Source: Cornus controversa | Taxonomy: Eukaryota; Streptophyta; Magnoliopsida; Cornales; Cornaceae | Reading direction: 5' to 3' | Length of the DNA stretch: 64,000 nucleotides | NCBI GenBank assembly: GCA_026545225.1 | Contig: CM048845.1 | Coordinates: 124,794,533 to 124,858,532, forward strand | Shown: positions 22,476 through 34,434 of the stretch, one piece after another | Layout of the letters: each line of letters begins with the position of its first letter | Position numbering within the stretch: position 1 is the first letter of the stretch | Notes under the pieces: generated by a model | The model's database searches: none | Told to the model about the DNA's origin: nothing | What the model saw: only the letters and a program-made list of their open reading frames with translations | Program-made: the position numbers and the translations under genes

Positions 22476-22953
22476 CTTTGTCCACTATATTCCAATTCTA
22501 CTACCTACGTAATCATCAATCTCTACATCTTTTTGTACAAATTGATCTTAAGTATCGAAAATAATTACTTTAAGTAATGTTTTGATAGTGAATTTTGAGC
22601 ACTAATAAATTTACATTCCATAGATTCTGTTTATTTCATTTAATCACTATAAATAAATATGGACTTAGTGTCGAACCTTGGTGTAATCTAACTTTTATTG
22701 GAACGTCCTCTTTTATTTAATAGACTCAACGAATAATTATTGTGTGCTTAATGAAATAATATATTTTAGAAATATAAAAATTAAAATTTCTTTTGCTAAG
22801 TAAATATATTTGGTAAAATTAAATTGTATCATAAATAAAAAATTTAGATATATATTTTCAGGTTTTCACTTAACTCTCCTCCTCTTTATATGACTTATAT
22901 TGGGTTCGGAATATAATTTTGGAAGTATAGAAAACAATTTCCTTGCAAATTAA
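22476..22953. other. AT-rich spacer without recognised features
   Basis: No exon or terminal inverted repeat seen. It may include older parts of the LINE relic that are no longer readable. Confidence 0.4.
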
Positions 22954-23289
22954 AGCTCTCTACAATGGCTCTCTGCATTTAAAATGCAGAGAGTCACGTC
23001 AGCTTTTTTTTTGCTGATGTGGCTCTCTGCAATTGTAAAGATTTAAGGCTATCGGTATACAAGCTCTCTACATTATTATTTTAATATTTTTTATATAAAA
23101 AATAATTCATAAAAATTTAAAATTTAGGTGAATACCAAAGAATCTTCCAATAATGATAGAACATAAAATCCTTATTTTATTATTTTTTATACAATTCGAA
23201 TGCGGCTTGGAGCTCTAAAAAATAAACAATAATTGAAATTAGACAAATTCTCAATTAAAATTAATAATTTAAAAAATACATAATAATAA

Positions 23290-23855
23290 TAATAAAGTAC
23301 CTACTGAATCTTCGACGTTGAACCCACTGATCTAATTGTCTTAGACTGTTTTATAGTATCCAAAAAATTTGTTGATACTTGGATGAATATTGGAAAAACA
23401 ACGCATCAAACCTTTGTTATTTCTTACCATCGTGCCCCCTGTCTAGCTTTGAAAATTAGTTTGGAATCGTTCCCAAAGAGTGGACTTTTGTTGATTGAAC
23501 CCGTGACTGGATCTTCCCCAATCATCATCCATACTTTGCATAATGCTTCGTCTTCTTCTTTGGAGCAATTGGTCTTCTTTTGCTTTGAGGGAGGTTCAGA
23601 TTGAGAAGGTTGTTGAGATGGGTATTGGGATTGATATGGGTAATAGGATTGATATGAGAATTGGGGTTGGTATGGGTTTGCAGATTGGGGTTGAGATAAA
23701 TATTGAGGTTGATATGGGTATTCGGACTGGGGTTGAGATGAGTTACTGGATTGCGAAAAATATTGAGATTTCATCTCATTATTGAATTGCGGTGGTATTT
23801 CGGAGTTTTGATATTGGTTGAAGGAAGAGTTGTAGAATGGAGGTCGAGAATCCAT
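23290..23855 (-). pseudogene. Myb/SANT-like (Harbinger-associated) protein, truncated and frameshifted
   Basis: The ATG at 23855 opens a 143-residue frame: about 90 residues rich in Q, S, Y and P with PYQPQ(Y/F)SYQ-like repeats, then KQKKTNCSKEEDEALCKVWMMIGEDPVTGS, the start of the trihelix/Myb-like domain found in Harbinger-associated and 'GST T3-like' plant proteins. A frameshift follows; another frame then reads QKSTLWERFQTNFQ and TGGTMVRNNKGLMRCFSNIH, the domain's continuation, with further stops. Not functional. Confidence 0.8.
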
Positions 23856-23947
23856 GAAGTGAATTGAAGGATGAGAATTGAATGAAATGAATATTGAAAG
23901 ATGAGAAATGAATATTGAAGGATAAGAAATGAGAGAATTGAGTGTGG

Positions 23948-23955
23948 TATTTATA
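23948..23955 (-). promoter_or_regulatory. TATA box of the Myb-like relic
   Basis: TATAAATA on the minus strand, 93 bp upstream of the ATG, followed by a CT/CAAT-rich leader with TTCAATATTCATTTC repeats. Confidence 0.55.
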
Positions 23956-24252
23956 AACTTTGAATTATTTTTTGAAAAATTAAAAAAAAGGCAAAGAGCC
24001 GTTTGGCTCAGTAGCCCAAAATAAAAAATAGCAGGGAGCCGTTTGGCTCAGCAGCCCAAACCAAAAAAAAAAAAGAAAGGTGAATAGAAAAAAGTCTACA
24101 GAGACAAAAGAGAGAATGAAAAAAATGAGGATTAAAAAATTATTTTCTCTCACTCATTTGCAGGCTCTGAACTGTAGAAAACTTGCAAATAAAAATATTA
24201 TGGGATATGAATTTGAGCAAGTTCTACACGAAATGCAAACCCTCTCCGCATC

Positions 24253-24391
24253 TAGGGGTGGCAATTTCCTCCGCCCCGACGGGTTTCCGCCCTGCTTCGT
24301 CCCTAATGGATGGGATTTGGTCCGCCCTTAATAGGAGTAGGGGCGAGTATGATTTTTTTAAGAAAACTCGCCTAGTACCCGCCCCGCCCCG

Positions 24392-24392
<1 letters not shown>
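24253..24392. mobile_element. hAT MITE fragment
   Basis: TAGGGGTGGCAATTTCC at the left matches the termini of the other hAT MITEs here, and the interior has the same CCGCCCCGACGG/CCCGCCCCGCCCC character. The right terminus is not found; it runs into an (AC)n tract at 24394. Confidence 0.65.

Positions 24393-24393
<1 letters not shown>

Positions 24394-24424
<31 letters not shown>
24394..24424. repeat. (AC)n microsatellite
   Basis: About fifteen AC units followed by TATATA. Confidence 0.95.
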
Positions 24425-24429
<5 letters not shown>

Positions 24430-27005
24430 GTGACATAATTGTATGAAATGTGTCATTTCTTTTATTATTATATTACTTATATAAATATAGTATACTGGAT
24501 ATATGACAACCACTAGGTTATGTTGTTCTGTTCTATTCCTATCTTTATCTTATAGTTAAAAGAGAATTCTCTCTATATTATGTACATAATAGAATTATAA
24601 AAAAAAAAAAATTGTTGAAGATCAAAATCGTTTCTATCTCCATCTACATATATATGTATGTTTGTGTAATTTTTTTTAGTCTTATATATTGAGGTTTTGA
24701 CTGTAAGAGTGTTGTATCATCGTTTGAGTACATTAAACTTAAACATCGAATTCAAAACAAATAAAACAAAGAATTTTAAGGAATTTATTATTTTTCTCTT
24801 TAAATGAGACGGTGATGATATACTTACCATAAACTCGTTAAAATTTTTAATAAAAAATAAATTTAATATTTTATTTACCAAGCGGGGGTAAGATTTTCAC
24901 ATACGGCTCCGCTATCATTCCTGTCCGCATCTCATGGGGAGAGGACCATAAGTGACACCCTTAGCGGTACGTTGTTTTAAATTTTGTACATATATGATTG
25001 AACTTTGTCCCAGTAATAGTAGTAACATTTCTAGTATACTTAAAATATATAGTCGGTCTTTCGAGGCGTGTTGATCCACGGACCTGCAAGTCAGTTACTC
25101 TAATAGCAGACCAAGTCCCAAGTCATGATATGGATGTACGAATTGACAGCCGATACATGCACCGACTGTCTTTCACAGCGAGGAGGACACGTGCATCGGC
25201 CCATGGGGATTGCTTCCACTAATTATTACAAGGCATGTAAGGATGTGGTTATTCCACGTGATGGCACGTGTTTCTTGCTTTATAGTTAACGGCACGAGTT
25301 TTACTCAGTCTCTGTGTGTGTATGTGATCTTACTTCCAAGCTTCTCAATTATGTCTACATGTGTACACGGAGTTACGTGGAGACTGTCAACAGTTATAGA
25401 AAGATGAGAGAGAGAGAAACGTTTAGGAAAAAATGGAGATGGAGCGTGGATGGAGAGATAGAGAGAGAAGATCCAAATGAGAGTCAGAGAAAAAAAAAAA
25501 CCGTAACTTTCGGTTTTAATGGGTCAGAAAATGGATATGATTCATTTGTTTCACTTTTCAACTTTTGTAGATGTGTCAACTTTTTATTAGGCAACGTCAA
25601 CTATATGGAAAATATTTATTCATAAAAGATGTTCTAAATTTTGTAATTAAATAATGGATTCTTTTGATAACATTACTCTATATTTTTAACTAATTTAAAT
25701 TAAAATAATTTTATAATAGAAGCCGCCCCCTTCACCATAAACTTTTTTTATTTAATTACTAAAAATTAAAAAATTTATTAAATGATTCATTTGACTTTTA
25801 ACTGATTTTAAAAAACTGTCTCAATCCAATAATTAAATACAAAGAGCTCATCACTCTATTAATAAAAAACTTTCTTGATATTATTATTCTTTAAGTTTTA
25901 ACGAGACATAATTCATTACTCTCTCAGTTCCAAAATTATTTTCCTCTTTCAAATTTTAAGTTCTAAGTAGACATACATTTAATATATTATTATCTTTTAA
26001 AATAACAAAACTATCCATATAAATAAGTAATAGTTAGAGTAAGAATTTTTAAAGTTAAGGATATTTGGAAAGAAAAAATAAATTATTTTTACTTTGACTA
26101 TTCAATTGGAGCAAGATTTTTGGAACAACTAAGAATAGAAAGAGGGAGTACAAAATTTACGAGTTTTTTGCCATTTTTTAAGTCACTTTATGTACAATTT
26201 TGAGGCAATGGACTGATCCTTTAAAAGAGATTATTATAAAAATTATAAAATCAAAAATTTATATCAAAATTCATTTATTGTAGACAACATGTCATAAATA
26301 AATTTGACTACACTTAATTATCATTTTATTTTATTTTATTTATATTTCGACAGTTTTAATATTGAGTAACGGGATGATATAATTTTTTTCCCAACGCCTT
26401 TAGAGCAACATGATGATATAATCGGTGCACACAATTTTCCATACTTTTAATTTAAAAGAAAACACTAGCTTATGTGACAAACGATAATAATTTTTGTTAT
26501 TTGAAATTAATATTAGAATGGGATTATATTTTAAATGATTATTAAACTGAAATGGGCTTGGACTTTAATTATACTGGAGGTCGAGAGCCAATAATCATAT
26601 TTAAGATTAAGAAAATTTATTATGGTGATGGTCACCGTGAAATAATAAAAGTAATCAATAATTTCTTAAACATCGTATTACCACTAAATAAAATATTTTT
26701 TTTATTTGATCACTAAATAGTTTAATATTCGCACCATACTCTATACTTTTGCAATCCACCTGAAAAATGAACAATTATCCAATAAGTTTTTGTTTTAATA
26801 AAATTGTGGAGTGAGTGTGCGTTCGAAGGATAATTATGTCAATTTTTTTTTAAAAAAGCAAAACAATTGAAACAAAGGAGTACAACACCATGATGTAAAT
26901 ATCATTTCTCAGACACTAAATTGTAATTTTTTCTAAGACAATAGGAGATTTTTAAAATTTTGAGATTGCAACTAAATAATTTTTGAGAAACTTATATATC
27001 TAGGA
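24430..27005. other. Gene-free AT-rich spacer
   Basis: No frame shows a recognisable protein. The frames near 25.0-25.6 kb are open but have no intron logic or domain. GAGAGA runs lie at about 25405-25470. Confidence 0.45.
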
Positions 27006-28641
27006 AAAAGAAAATTCAGTGTGGACAACTTATTTTAGTTCCGTCCTCGACGGAGAGAGACGATGACCATGGGGGGGAAGGGCAAGTATAACATAATAGG
27101 GTTTTACCAAAATTTTAGTGGCCTTCTGTATAATATAAATACAAAAATTTGAAGCCCAATGTTCATTCACCCCTGTTTTTTTTTGACACAATCACCACTT
27201 ATTATTGTCTCGATAAAGACTGAACTCTTAATAGACCTATCAATGGATAGGATTATGATCTGAATCTGATCTGATAACTTGGATATTTAATGAATATTTA
27301 ATCCAATAATTCGTTAAACATCCAAATCAAATAATCCTTTTAGTTAGCAAATTAGATATGGATTGTGGTCAATTCGATCCAAACAAATATAATATATAAT
27401 ATGCCTTACATATATTATTAATAATTCAATTGGTGTGCATTTTATGAAAAAAATTAATAAAACATATTGTTTACATAATAGTTTATTGTGTATAGAATTA
27501 AAAATTTAAATTATTTTAGTTTTTCTTCATTTTTTAGTTAGTTTCTTTCCTGATTTTTCTCTCTCTATTATTTTTTCCTTCAGGTTATGATCTCTATTAT
27601 CTTTGTTCATATTTTCTGGCCTTCTCTCTCTGTCATTTTTTCTAATTTACATTTTGATTTTTTAGAGCAATGCTACACGTCATGAAAATATTTCATGAAT
27701 TTTTATCTTGAATGATGTGGCAATTAAATGGTGAGTTAGAATTGGTGGAATTTCCCCTATACACGGAATGTCAATGGTATTATCACTTGCCACATCATTT
27801 ATGAAGGCAATTCATGATAAAATTTTATGACGTTTAGCATTTCCCGATTTTTTATTATAAAAATTACAAATTTGAACAAATCGAATTATTGATTCGAATA
27901 TCCAATTAAAAGAAAATTCAGTGTGGACAACTTAATTTAGTTCTATCCACTACGGAGGGAGACGATGACCATGGGGGGAGGGGCAAGTATACATAACTGG
28001 GTTTTACCAAAATTTTAGTGGAGTCATTATTGAACTTTTAGTTATATCCTTAGTATATATGTAAATACAAAAATTTGAAGCCAAATAATGTTCATCCACC
28101 CCTGTTTTTTTTGACACACTCACACACTTATTATTGTCTCGAGGAATATGAACTCTCAATAGACTTATCAATGGATCAGATTATGATCTAAATCTGATTC
28201 AAATTTGGTCCGATAAACTTGGATATGGATTGAATATTTAATCTAATAATCCATTAATGATTCAAATTTGATAATCTATTTAGTTAGCAAATTGAATATG
28301 GATTGTGGTTAATTCGATTAGAATAAATAATATGCCATACATATATTATTAATAATTCAATTGCTGTGCATTTATAAAAAAATTAATAAAAGATATTGTT
28401 TACATAATAGTTTATCATGTATAGAACTAAAAATTTAAGTTATTTAAGTTTTTCTTCATTTTTTAATTACTTTCTTTCCTGATTTTTCTCACTCTATTAT
28501 TTTTCCCTTCAAGTTATGATCTCTATTTTCTTTGTTCATATTTTTTGGCCTTCTTTCTCTTTCTCTCACTATTTTAATTTATATTTAGACTTTTTAAAAT
28601 AAAAATTACAAATTTTAAATCGGATTATCGAATTTTTTATA
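27006..28641. repeat. Tandem segmental duplication, unit about 0.72-0.9 kb
   Basis: AAAATTCAGTGTGGACAACTTA starts both copies (about 27012 and 27914). Both continue through GACGATGACCATGGGGG, GGGTTTTACCAAAATTTTAGTGG, the AT-rich CAATAGAC(T/C)TATCAATGGAT block and TTTTCTTCATTTTTTA(A/G)TT. Copy 1 carries an extra 181-bp MITE (27665-27845); copy 2 lacks it and shows the empty site. Copy 2 ends at the MITE at 28642. Confidence 0.93.
27665..27845. mobile_element. 181-bp MITE with 9-bp target duplication
   Basis: GAGCAATGCTACACGTCATG and, reverse-complemented, GGGAAATGCTAAACGTCATA are terminal inverted repeats, followed by a second matching block (AATGATGTGGCAA). GATTTTTTA flanks both sides (27656-27664, 27846-27854). 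The matching place in the duplicated copy (about 28590) reads GACTTTTTAAAATAAAAATT, one site without insertion. A 9-bp duplication suggests a Mutator-type element. Confidence 0.93.
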
Positions 28642-29498
28642 GGCAAAATGGCCCAAACCCCGCCCCCCCCCCCCCCCCCCCCCCCCCCCGTTTTAAAAAG
28701 GTATAATAAATCCCCCCATATACTATATTGTGGACCATATCACACTATCACTTTTGCAAAAGTGAAGAAATTATCTCATTTTGCACATATTCTTCTTTTC
28801 TATGACTATTTTACCCTTTCCATTATTATAAAAATAAAGAAAAATAGAGAGAAGAGATGTTTTATTATATTAAGTTTTTTTATCTTAATAAAAAAGGAGT
28901 TTTTTTCAGGAAAAGAATTTTTGGGAAAAAAAACTAAAAATTCACTATTACTTAATAAAATTTTTGATTTTTTTTTTGTTTGCCAGAAAATTTTCCAAAA
29001 GAAAGAGAGGGTTTTTTTATATTAAGTTTTTCTTACCTTAATAAAAAATAGGAGTTTTTTTTCAAGAAAAAAATTTCGAAAATAATATCTGGGTCAAAAA
29101 ACCTAAATATGCACAATACTAAAATTTTTTGATTTTTTTTTGTTTTTTCAAAAATTGTTTTATTTTTATAAATTTTCTCTGTTTCTAATGGAAAAAGTTT
29201 TGGAAAAAAAATTGAAATTTTTTATTAAGTAATTGTACATATTTAGTTTTATTTTTAGAAAAAATTCCTTTTTTTATTAAGGTAAAAAAAATTAATATAA
29301 AAAAACCTCTCTACTCTCTATTGTTATTTATTTTTTATAATAATGTAAAGGGAAAAATAATCATAAAAAATGAGAATATGTAGAGAGGGGTAGTTTGCTC
29401 ACTTTTGCAAAAGTGAGGGTGTGACATGATCCAAAATATGGCATAGCGGGTTTATTGTATCTTTTTAAAACCATAGGGAGATTTTGGGTCCTTTTGTC
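28642..29498. mobile_element. Mutator-like MITE with long terminal inverted repeats
   Basis: Inverted repeats of about 110 bp: from the left GGCAAAATGGCCCAAA..., GTTTTAAAAAGGTATAATAAA..., ending CACTTTTGCAAAAGTGA; from the right GACAAAAGGACCCAAAA..., GGTTTTAAAAAGATACAATAAA.., CACTTTTGCAAAAGTGA. The target duplication TTTTTTATA is perfect (28633-28641, 29499-29507). The interior is A/T-rich with two further inverted blocks (TTAATAAAAAAGGAGTTTTTTTC / GAAAAAATTCCTTTTTTTATTAA). No coding. Confidence 0.93.
28663..28689. repeat. Poly(C) tract, 27 bases
   Basis: Twenty-seven consecutive C inside the left inverted repeat of the MITE at 28642, where the right repeat has only AAAATCTCCCTATGG. It is a somatic-style expansion or an assembly-sensitive site. 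Confidence 0.9.
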
Positions 29499-29582
29499 TT
29501 TTTTATATAAAAATTACAAATTTTAACAAATCGGATTATTGGATCGGATACCCGTTAAAATTAAAAATCAAATATAAATTAA

Positions 29583-30383
29583 GAGAGGCGATATTCGCAT
29601 TCCCATTTTTTACTATTGCACTCCACTTGTCTTTTTTTTTTAAAGAAAATGACAAGAAGGTCATTAAACTAATTAATACATTATCCCTTATTTTGTAATA
29701 CCACAACTACCCTTTATATTATAAACTTAAACTTTTTTTTAGCTTATTTACTTTCTATATTACTTTTTTTTTGGTTTTTGTCAAAATTTTTTTTTTTTTA
29801 CCTTCTTTTGTACTTTTATTTCTACTCGAGTCAAAAGAGATAACTTTTTTTTAGAATTTTTTTTATTCTGTCAAAAGAGATAATTTATTCAACAAATATT
29901 ACTTTTTTTCTTTGAATTATTTTTCAGTCATTCCAAAAGAGATAATTTCTTTTTTTTAATCTTAATAAAAGAGATAATTTATTCAATAAAGATAACTTAT
30001 TTTTGGTTCCTCTCAATGGAGATAATTTATTTAACAAGAATAAAAAAAAATTAGGTACTTTGTTTTTGGGTTTTGTCAAAAGATATAATTTATTCAATAG
30101 GATAACTTTCTTTTGGGTACTTTTTAATTTTTGATTTTTGCCAAAAGAGATAATTTATTTAACAGATATAACTATTTTTTAGTCCTCTAAAAAGAGAGCT
30201 TTTTTTTTTGGGTTATTTTTTTGTTGGTATTTTTTGTTTATTTTGTCAAAAGAATTCAAAAACATTAAAAATTGAAGACTAAAAGGGTAATTTAGTATTT
30301 TGAAAAATAGGTAATAATTCACATGTGAACTTAAGGTTAGAAGTGACATTTCTTTTAAAATGAGAGTGCGAATATCGTCTTCC
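29583..30383. mobile_element. Mutator-like MITE, copy B
   Basis: Shares both ends and interior with 457-1922: GAGAGGCGATATTCGCA at the left and, reversed, GGAAGACGATATTCGCACTC at the right. TAAATTAA flanks both sides (29575-29582, 30384-30391). It has no inner insertion. Confidence 0.85.
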
Positions 30384-30391
30384 TAAATTAA

Positions 30392-30908
30392 ACGACATAT
30401 AATTTATTGGAGTTATTGAATTGTGTATGATTTTTATGTGATTCAAATCATGACAGATTCGATCGGAATTCGATCAATTGACATGTCTGACTCTTAAACT
30501 CACATCATACTTAGATTATGGTTTTTTTTCCGTGGCCGTGTTGGCAAATTTTCTTTTACAAATAGGGGAAGAACAACCCAACTCAACTTCCCTAGCAATG
30601 TTAAATTGACTTCATGTACTTTGAATATAAATTTTTTTGTAGTTTGACATCTCATTCAAATTTAATTATTATTTAGTATAATATAAGAATTAACTTTTAT
30701 TTATATAATGAGATACATTCTTGAATTTCATAAAAGGCTGTGATGTCCTATTGTCCTTCAAACTTAACACTTACATTTCTAATTTGTCCCTTTTTAACAT
30801 AAAATAAAATTTTAGATGCACTTAAAATTAATATGCTTTTATTGTGGTGCAAAACGGCTATGAAACGTGCATGCATGCCAATCTCCATTCGCCGAATATG
30901 AAAAAAAG

Positions 30909-30950
<42 letters not shown>

Positions 30951-32951
30951 TGATATAAAAATACATTTACAGAAAGAGAGATAAAATAATGTTGTTGACA
31001 TAAATTTTGGATTAATAATGGGTTGCAAATGGATGGAGTTAGTGGCTTCTTGGACGGAATGATTGTCTGCCCAACGCTCTTCATCCACTTTCGTGGCCAC
31101 TACTAACTATGCTTTCAAAATTTTAAACATATTTTAGTGTCCTTTGAATGTTTAAAATTGGACAAGACGTTTTAGCACTTAATCAGACGTTCCTGAATCA
31201 ATTGTCAATCCAACTCAAATTAAGTTTGGATTGAACTTCATATATCAAGTCAAATTGTTAAAAAAATAGTTATTTCTTGGATATTCTACATTTGCATCAG
31301 CTTTTATAGAATTCCTACGTGTATAAATAATCAAATCCAAGGGTAACCCGGGTTAAACCTGTTTATTGGTCCAAATTTTCTAACTGGAAAGCCATGCTCT
31401 AAAAGGCCTAAGAATGAGGTTTGAATTGGAGCGAGTTTGGCCCGAACTAAGGTCTAGTTTAATGGATTTGGATTTTAAATTTGAATATAAATTAAAAACA
31501 ATTCGAATAAAAAAGATCCATCACGGATTTGAATTGGGTGCGAATATGAGTAATACCTAAATATATCAGCTTTTACTTTGAGATACGACCAAGTTCAAGT
31601 GTAATGCCTAAATATATCAGGTTTTATTTTGAGATCCGATCCATTTCAAGTGAATTTTACTCCATTTGTATTCTGTTTAAATTATATGAATTTGGATACA
31701 AATCATGTCCATACGATCCGGATATAGATATGGTCCCTGACATTTAAAATATGGAACTGAACCTAGATCCGGAAAAGGAGAAAAAAAAGAAAAGAAACAG
31801 AGGAGCCCAAACTATGTCAGCCGATAAAGAAAAAAGGAAAAGCCCAAACAATAATTCTGAAAAATGATCTAAATTTAAGTCAACATCGAACTGGTTTGAG
31901 GCCCAACATCCTACTCTAATGCAGGCCCAGAAACTTTAAGCTCACAAAAAGCGGACACGGCCAGCCCTACATCGGGACAAGTGAAATTCAGATGACATTT
32001 GCGATAACTATTATGTGATAGATCTCACCAACATAAAATCACTCTCAAACCACAAACTCATGATCCTACTATTGGACTTTGTTGTGGATTGGAACAATTT
32101 GTATTTTTAAAAAGTGACAATAGTTTCATCATTTACTGGAAATTTATACTGATGCACAGTTATATATATCCATGCAAGATTCACAGCCCACAAGTCCAAT
32201 ATCATTTGTTTTTCTATTAACAATTTGATTATATAATTTATATTACAAATTTCGCTTCCATTTACTTTTGTCTCCATAATCATTTATTAAAGAGGGGTGT
32301 ATATATATATATAACCATCCAACGGTCGCTAACTAGTCCCCCTAACTTCCCTCCAACTATATTGTTAGCTAATTACTACTATGTGACAAACAATTATTAA
32401 CGTTTCATTAATCAAGCAAATATAAGTTTGAGCACATAATTTGTATAGTTGAACGTCTTTGTTTTTAATTTTTTTGCCTCGAAAAAAAAAAAATAATAAA
32501 AAAAAATAAAAACTATACTACTTGGACAAAATTATTTGACTTAAAATTTTTTTTATTCATAAAATGTACGTGATGAATATATCTGAGAGCTACTGCATGC
32601 ATCTAATATAGTTCAGCGTATATATCTAACAAATCTGCTTTTAGATGGCTGGGCTCACATGCATGTATGAAGAGAGAGAGAAAGAAAGAGAGAAGGGGAG
32701 AGGAAGGGGGGAAGGGCACATGGGGACACGAGGGCTCGCGGAGAAGGTGCAGAACAGTGTCTTAAAATTAGTATTTGAAATGAGCAACAAGAAATAATAT
32801 GGATCACTCTTAAGCCAAATGGGGGTATTACCCTACAAATGCCATGTGAATAGCTATCTTTTTAGGTCAGAGTCACACTAAAGTATAGTAACAAGACCCA
32901 CACCACCCTGCCCATGACACCCAACGCTCGGTATCAGAGTATATATATTGG

Positions 32952-32993
<42 letters not shown>

Positions 32994-34395
32994 CGTTGCT
33001 TTCATTTGCCACCATATATATACATATATATATATATATACACACGATGTCTCAATCAAACAGACATATATATGACACACATCAATCCCATGCAGAAAAT
33101 TTCCAATAGGCCCATCTCATTTTCCATGTGGAACTGAGTGAGCTGAGCTGATACATATATGGAATTATATATGGAGAGTGAAATTTCTGCCACTATGGTT
33201 GATCATTAGGGCACCTCATTTGCAATCCTTTAATTTTATGGACCTATTCTTGCAATATGGTGACAGATTAGAGGAATTAAATGGTGAAAATTAAAACTTG
33301 CAAGAAGAACTTGGCAACTCTCTTTGGTTAACCCATTGTTGGAAACATGAAATATGGTTGCACTGGAATTAAAAAAACAAAATTAATACTATATAATGAA
33401 TAGAATCTGCAAATAAGGTTTTGCCAAAGTAACAATAGTGTATTCACCAAAAAGAAAAATGAAAAAAAAGGAACAATATTGTAGTTACCATAGTTAAAAA
33501 AATAAAATAAAAAAGATACATCGATCGCTACTTAAAAACTATATATATATGTCCAGGACGGATCTACAAAGGCATCGGTGGGTACTAATGTACCCACTTA
33601 ATTTTATAAATTTTTTTATTTACATGTAGTAAATACAATTTTTTGAATTTTTGAACTCGAAATACCTATTAAATTCAAGTAATGTACCCATTTAATTTTA
33701 TAAAAAGTAAATTATGACTCAAATTCTTATGTTGTACACACTAATTCAAATTCTTGTATATGCCAAGCTCGCCATTAGAGATCGACCTGCAATGTAGATA
33801 TGGGAACAGCTTATATTTTCATTTTTTTAAAATCTGATTAATTTTCGGGTACGTAGTCAGGGTTTCCACATTGCACATGTGGTTTACCTGACAACATTTT
33901 ACTCATTAATTAAGGGTGCCTTTTATAACTAGAAGAAAAGGGAAATGACATGACAGTATTAGTTGCATATATCTGAAAGAGAAAAAAAGAAAAAGAAAAG
34001 AAAGAAAGCTTGTGGATGACTAGAGGGTGAAAGAGAATAATAATTTTTCATCATATGTTTGTAAAAGACAATGGAGTGAAGATAAAGTAAAACTTACCCT
34101 TCAATTTTTATTTTTTTATTTTAAAAAAGAAGAAAAGTAAATGAGTTTATTTTAAGTAATTCTTGGTACAAGCATTTAAAGCAACAGTTAAGAAATGCAA
34201 GACCATCACCACCTTAGAAGTGATTATAATCTCATCGGTTATATATCACACCTCACATTCTCTATCTTAACCTATTATCGCTGTCTTTCAATACTTCTCG
34301 AAATTGGAACCCATATATCTTCTCTCTCCAAATTCTATAACAATAAGCAGAGTCAGATTATCTGTGTGATCTAAGAACTTCAGACATTGTTTGCA
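30392..34395. other. AT-rich spacer and HD-Zip upstream region
   Basis: No gene is seen. It holds (TA)n at about 30911-30948, 32953-32992 and 33017-33041; a duplication of about 65 bp at 31546-31665 (AATACCTAAATATATCAG.. / AATGCCTAAATATATCAG..); and GA-rich stretches at 32670-32710 and 33975-34010. A possible MITE lies at 33554-33790 (GGACGGATCTACAAAGGC start) but its ends could not be confirmed. The last 150 bp before 34396 should contain the promoter and 5' UTR of the HD-Zip gene. Confidence 0.45.
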
Positions 34396-34434
34396 ATGAT
34401 ATGGCCTTCGTCCCAGCTGAATTCATGTTTGTAG
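34396..34434 (+). other. Short upstream ORF overlapping the HD-Zip start
   Basis: An ATG five bases before the main start opens a 12-codon frame ([12 protein letters not shown]) ending in TAG at 34434. Its start context has G at -3 and A at +4; the main ATG has G at -3 and G at +4. Leaky scanning would be needed to reach the main frame, assuming the transcript begins upstream. Confidence 0.6.

Larger units (their letters stand above)
22954..24183 (-). mobile_element. Class II element carrying a Myb-like gene relic
   Basis: Ends AGCTCTCTACA (left) and, reverse-complemented, AGTTTTCTACA (right) are similar, and the flanks TTGCAAATTAA (22943-22953) and TGCAAATAA (from 24184) look like a target duplication with one indel. 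Near the left end CTCTCTGCATTTAAAATGCAGAGAG is a palindrome, and GCAGAGAGTCACGTCAGC / GCTGATGTGGCTCTCTGC a second inverted repeat. Myb-like genes of this kind accompany PIF/Harbinger transposases in plants; no transposase is present here. The superfamily is therefore uncertain. Confidence 0.5.

Noticed and set aside
28648-29025. 125-residue frame starting MAQTPPPP
   Set aside because: It is driven by the poly(C) tract inside a MITE inverted repeat.
30748-31100. Frames containing IYIYIYIY
   Set aside because: They are created by the (TA)n tract at about 30911-30948; the same applies to similar frames at 41.7, 42.4, 43.2 and 56.3 kb.
33554-33790. MITE starting GGACGGATCTACAAAGGC
   Set aside because: The start looks like known plant repeats, but I could not find a matching right end or target duplication; mentioned only inside the spacer entry.
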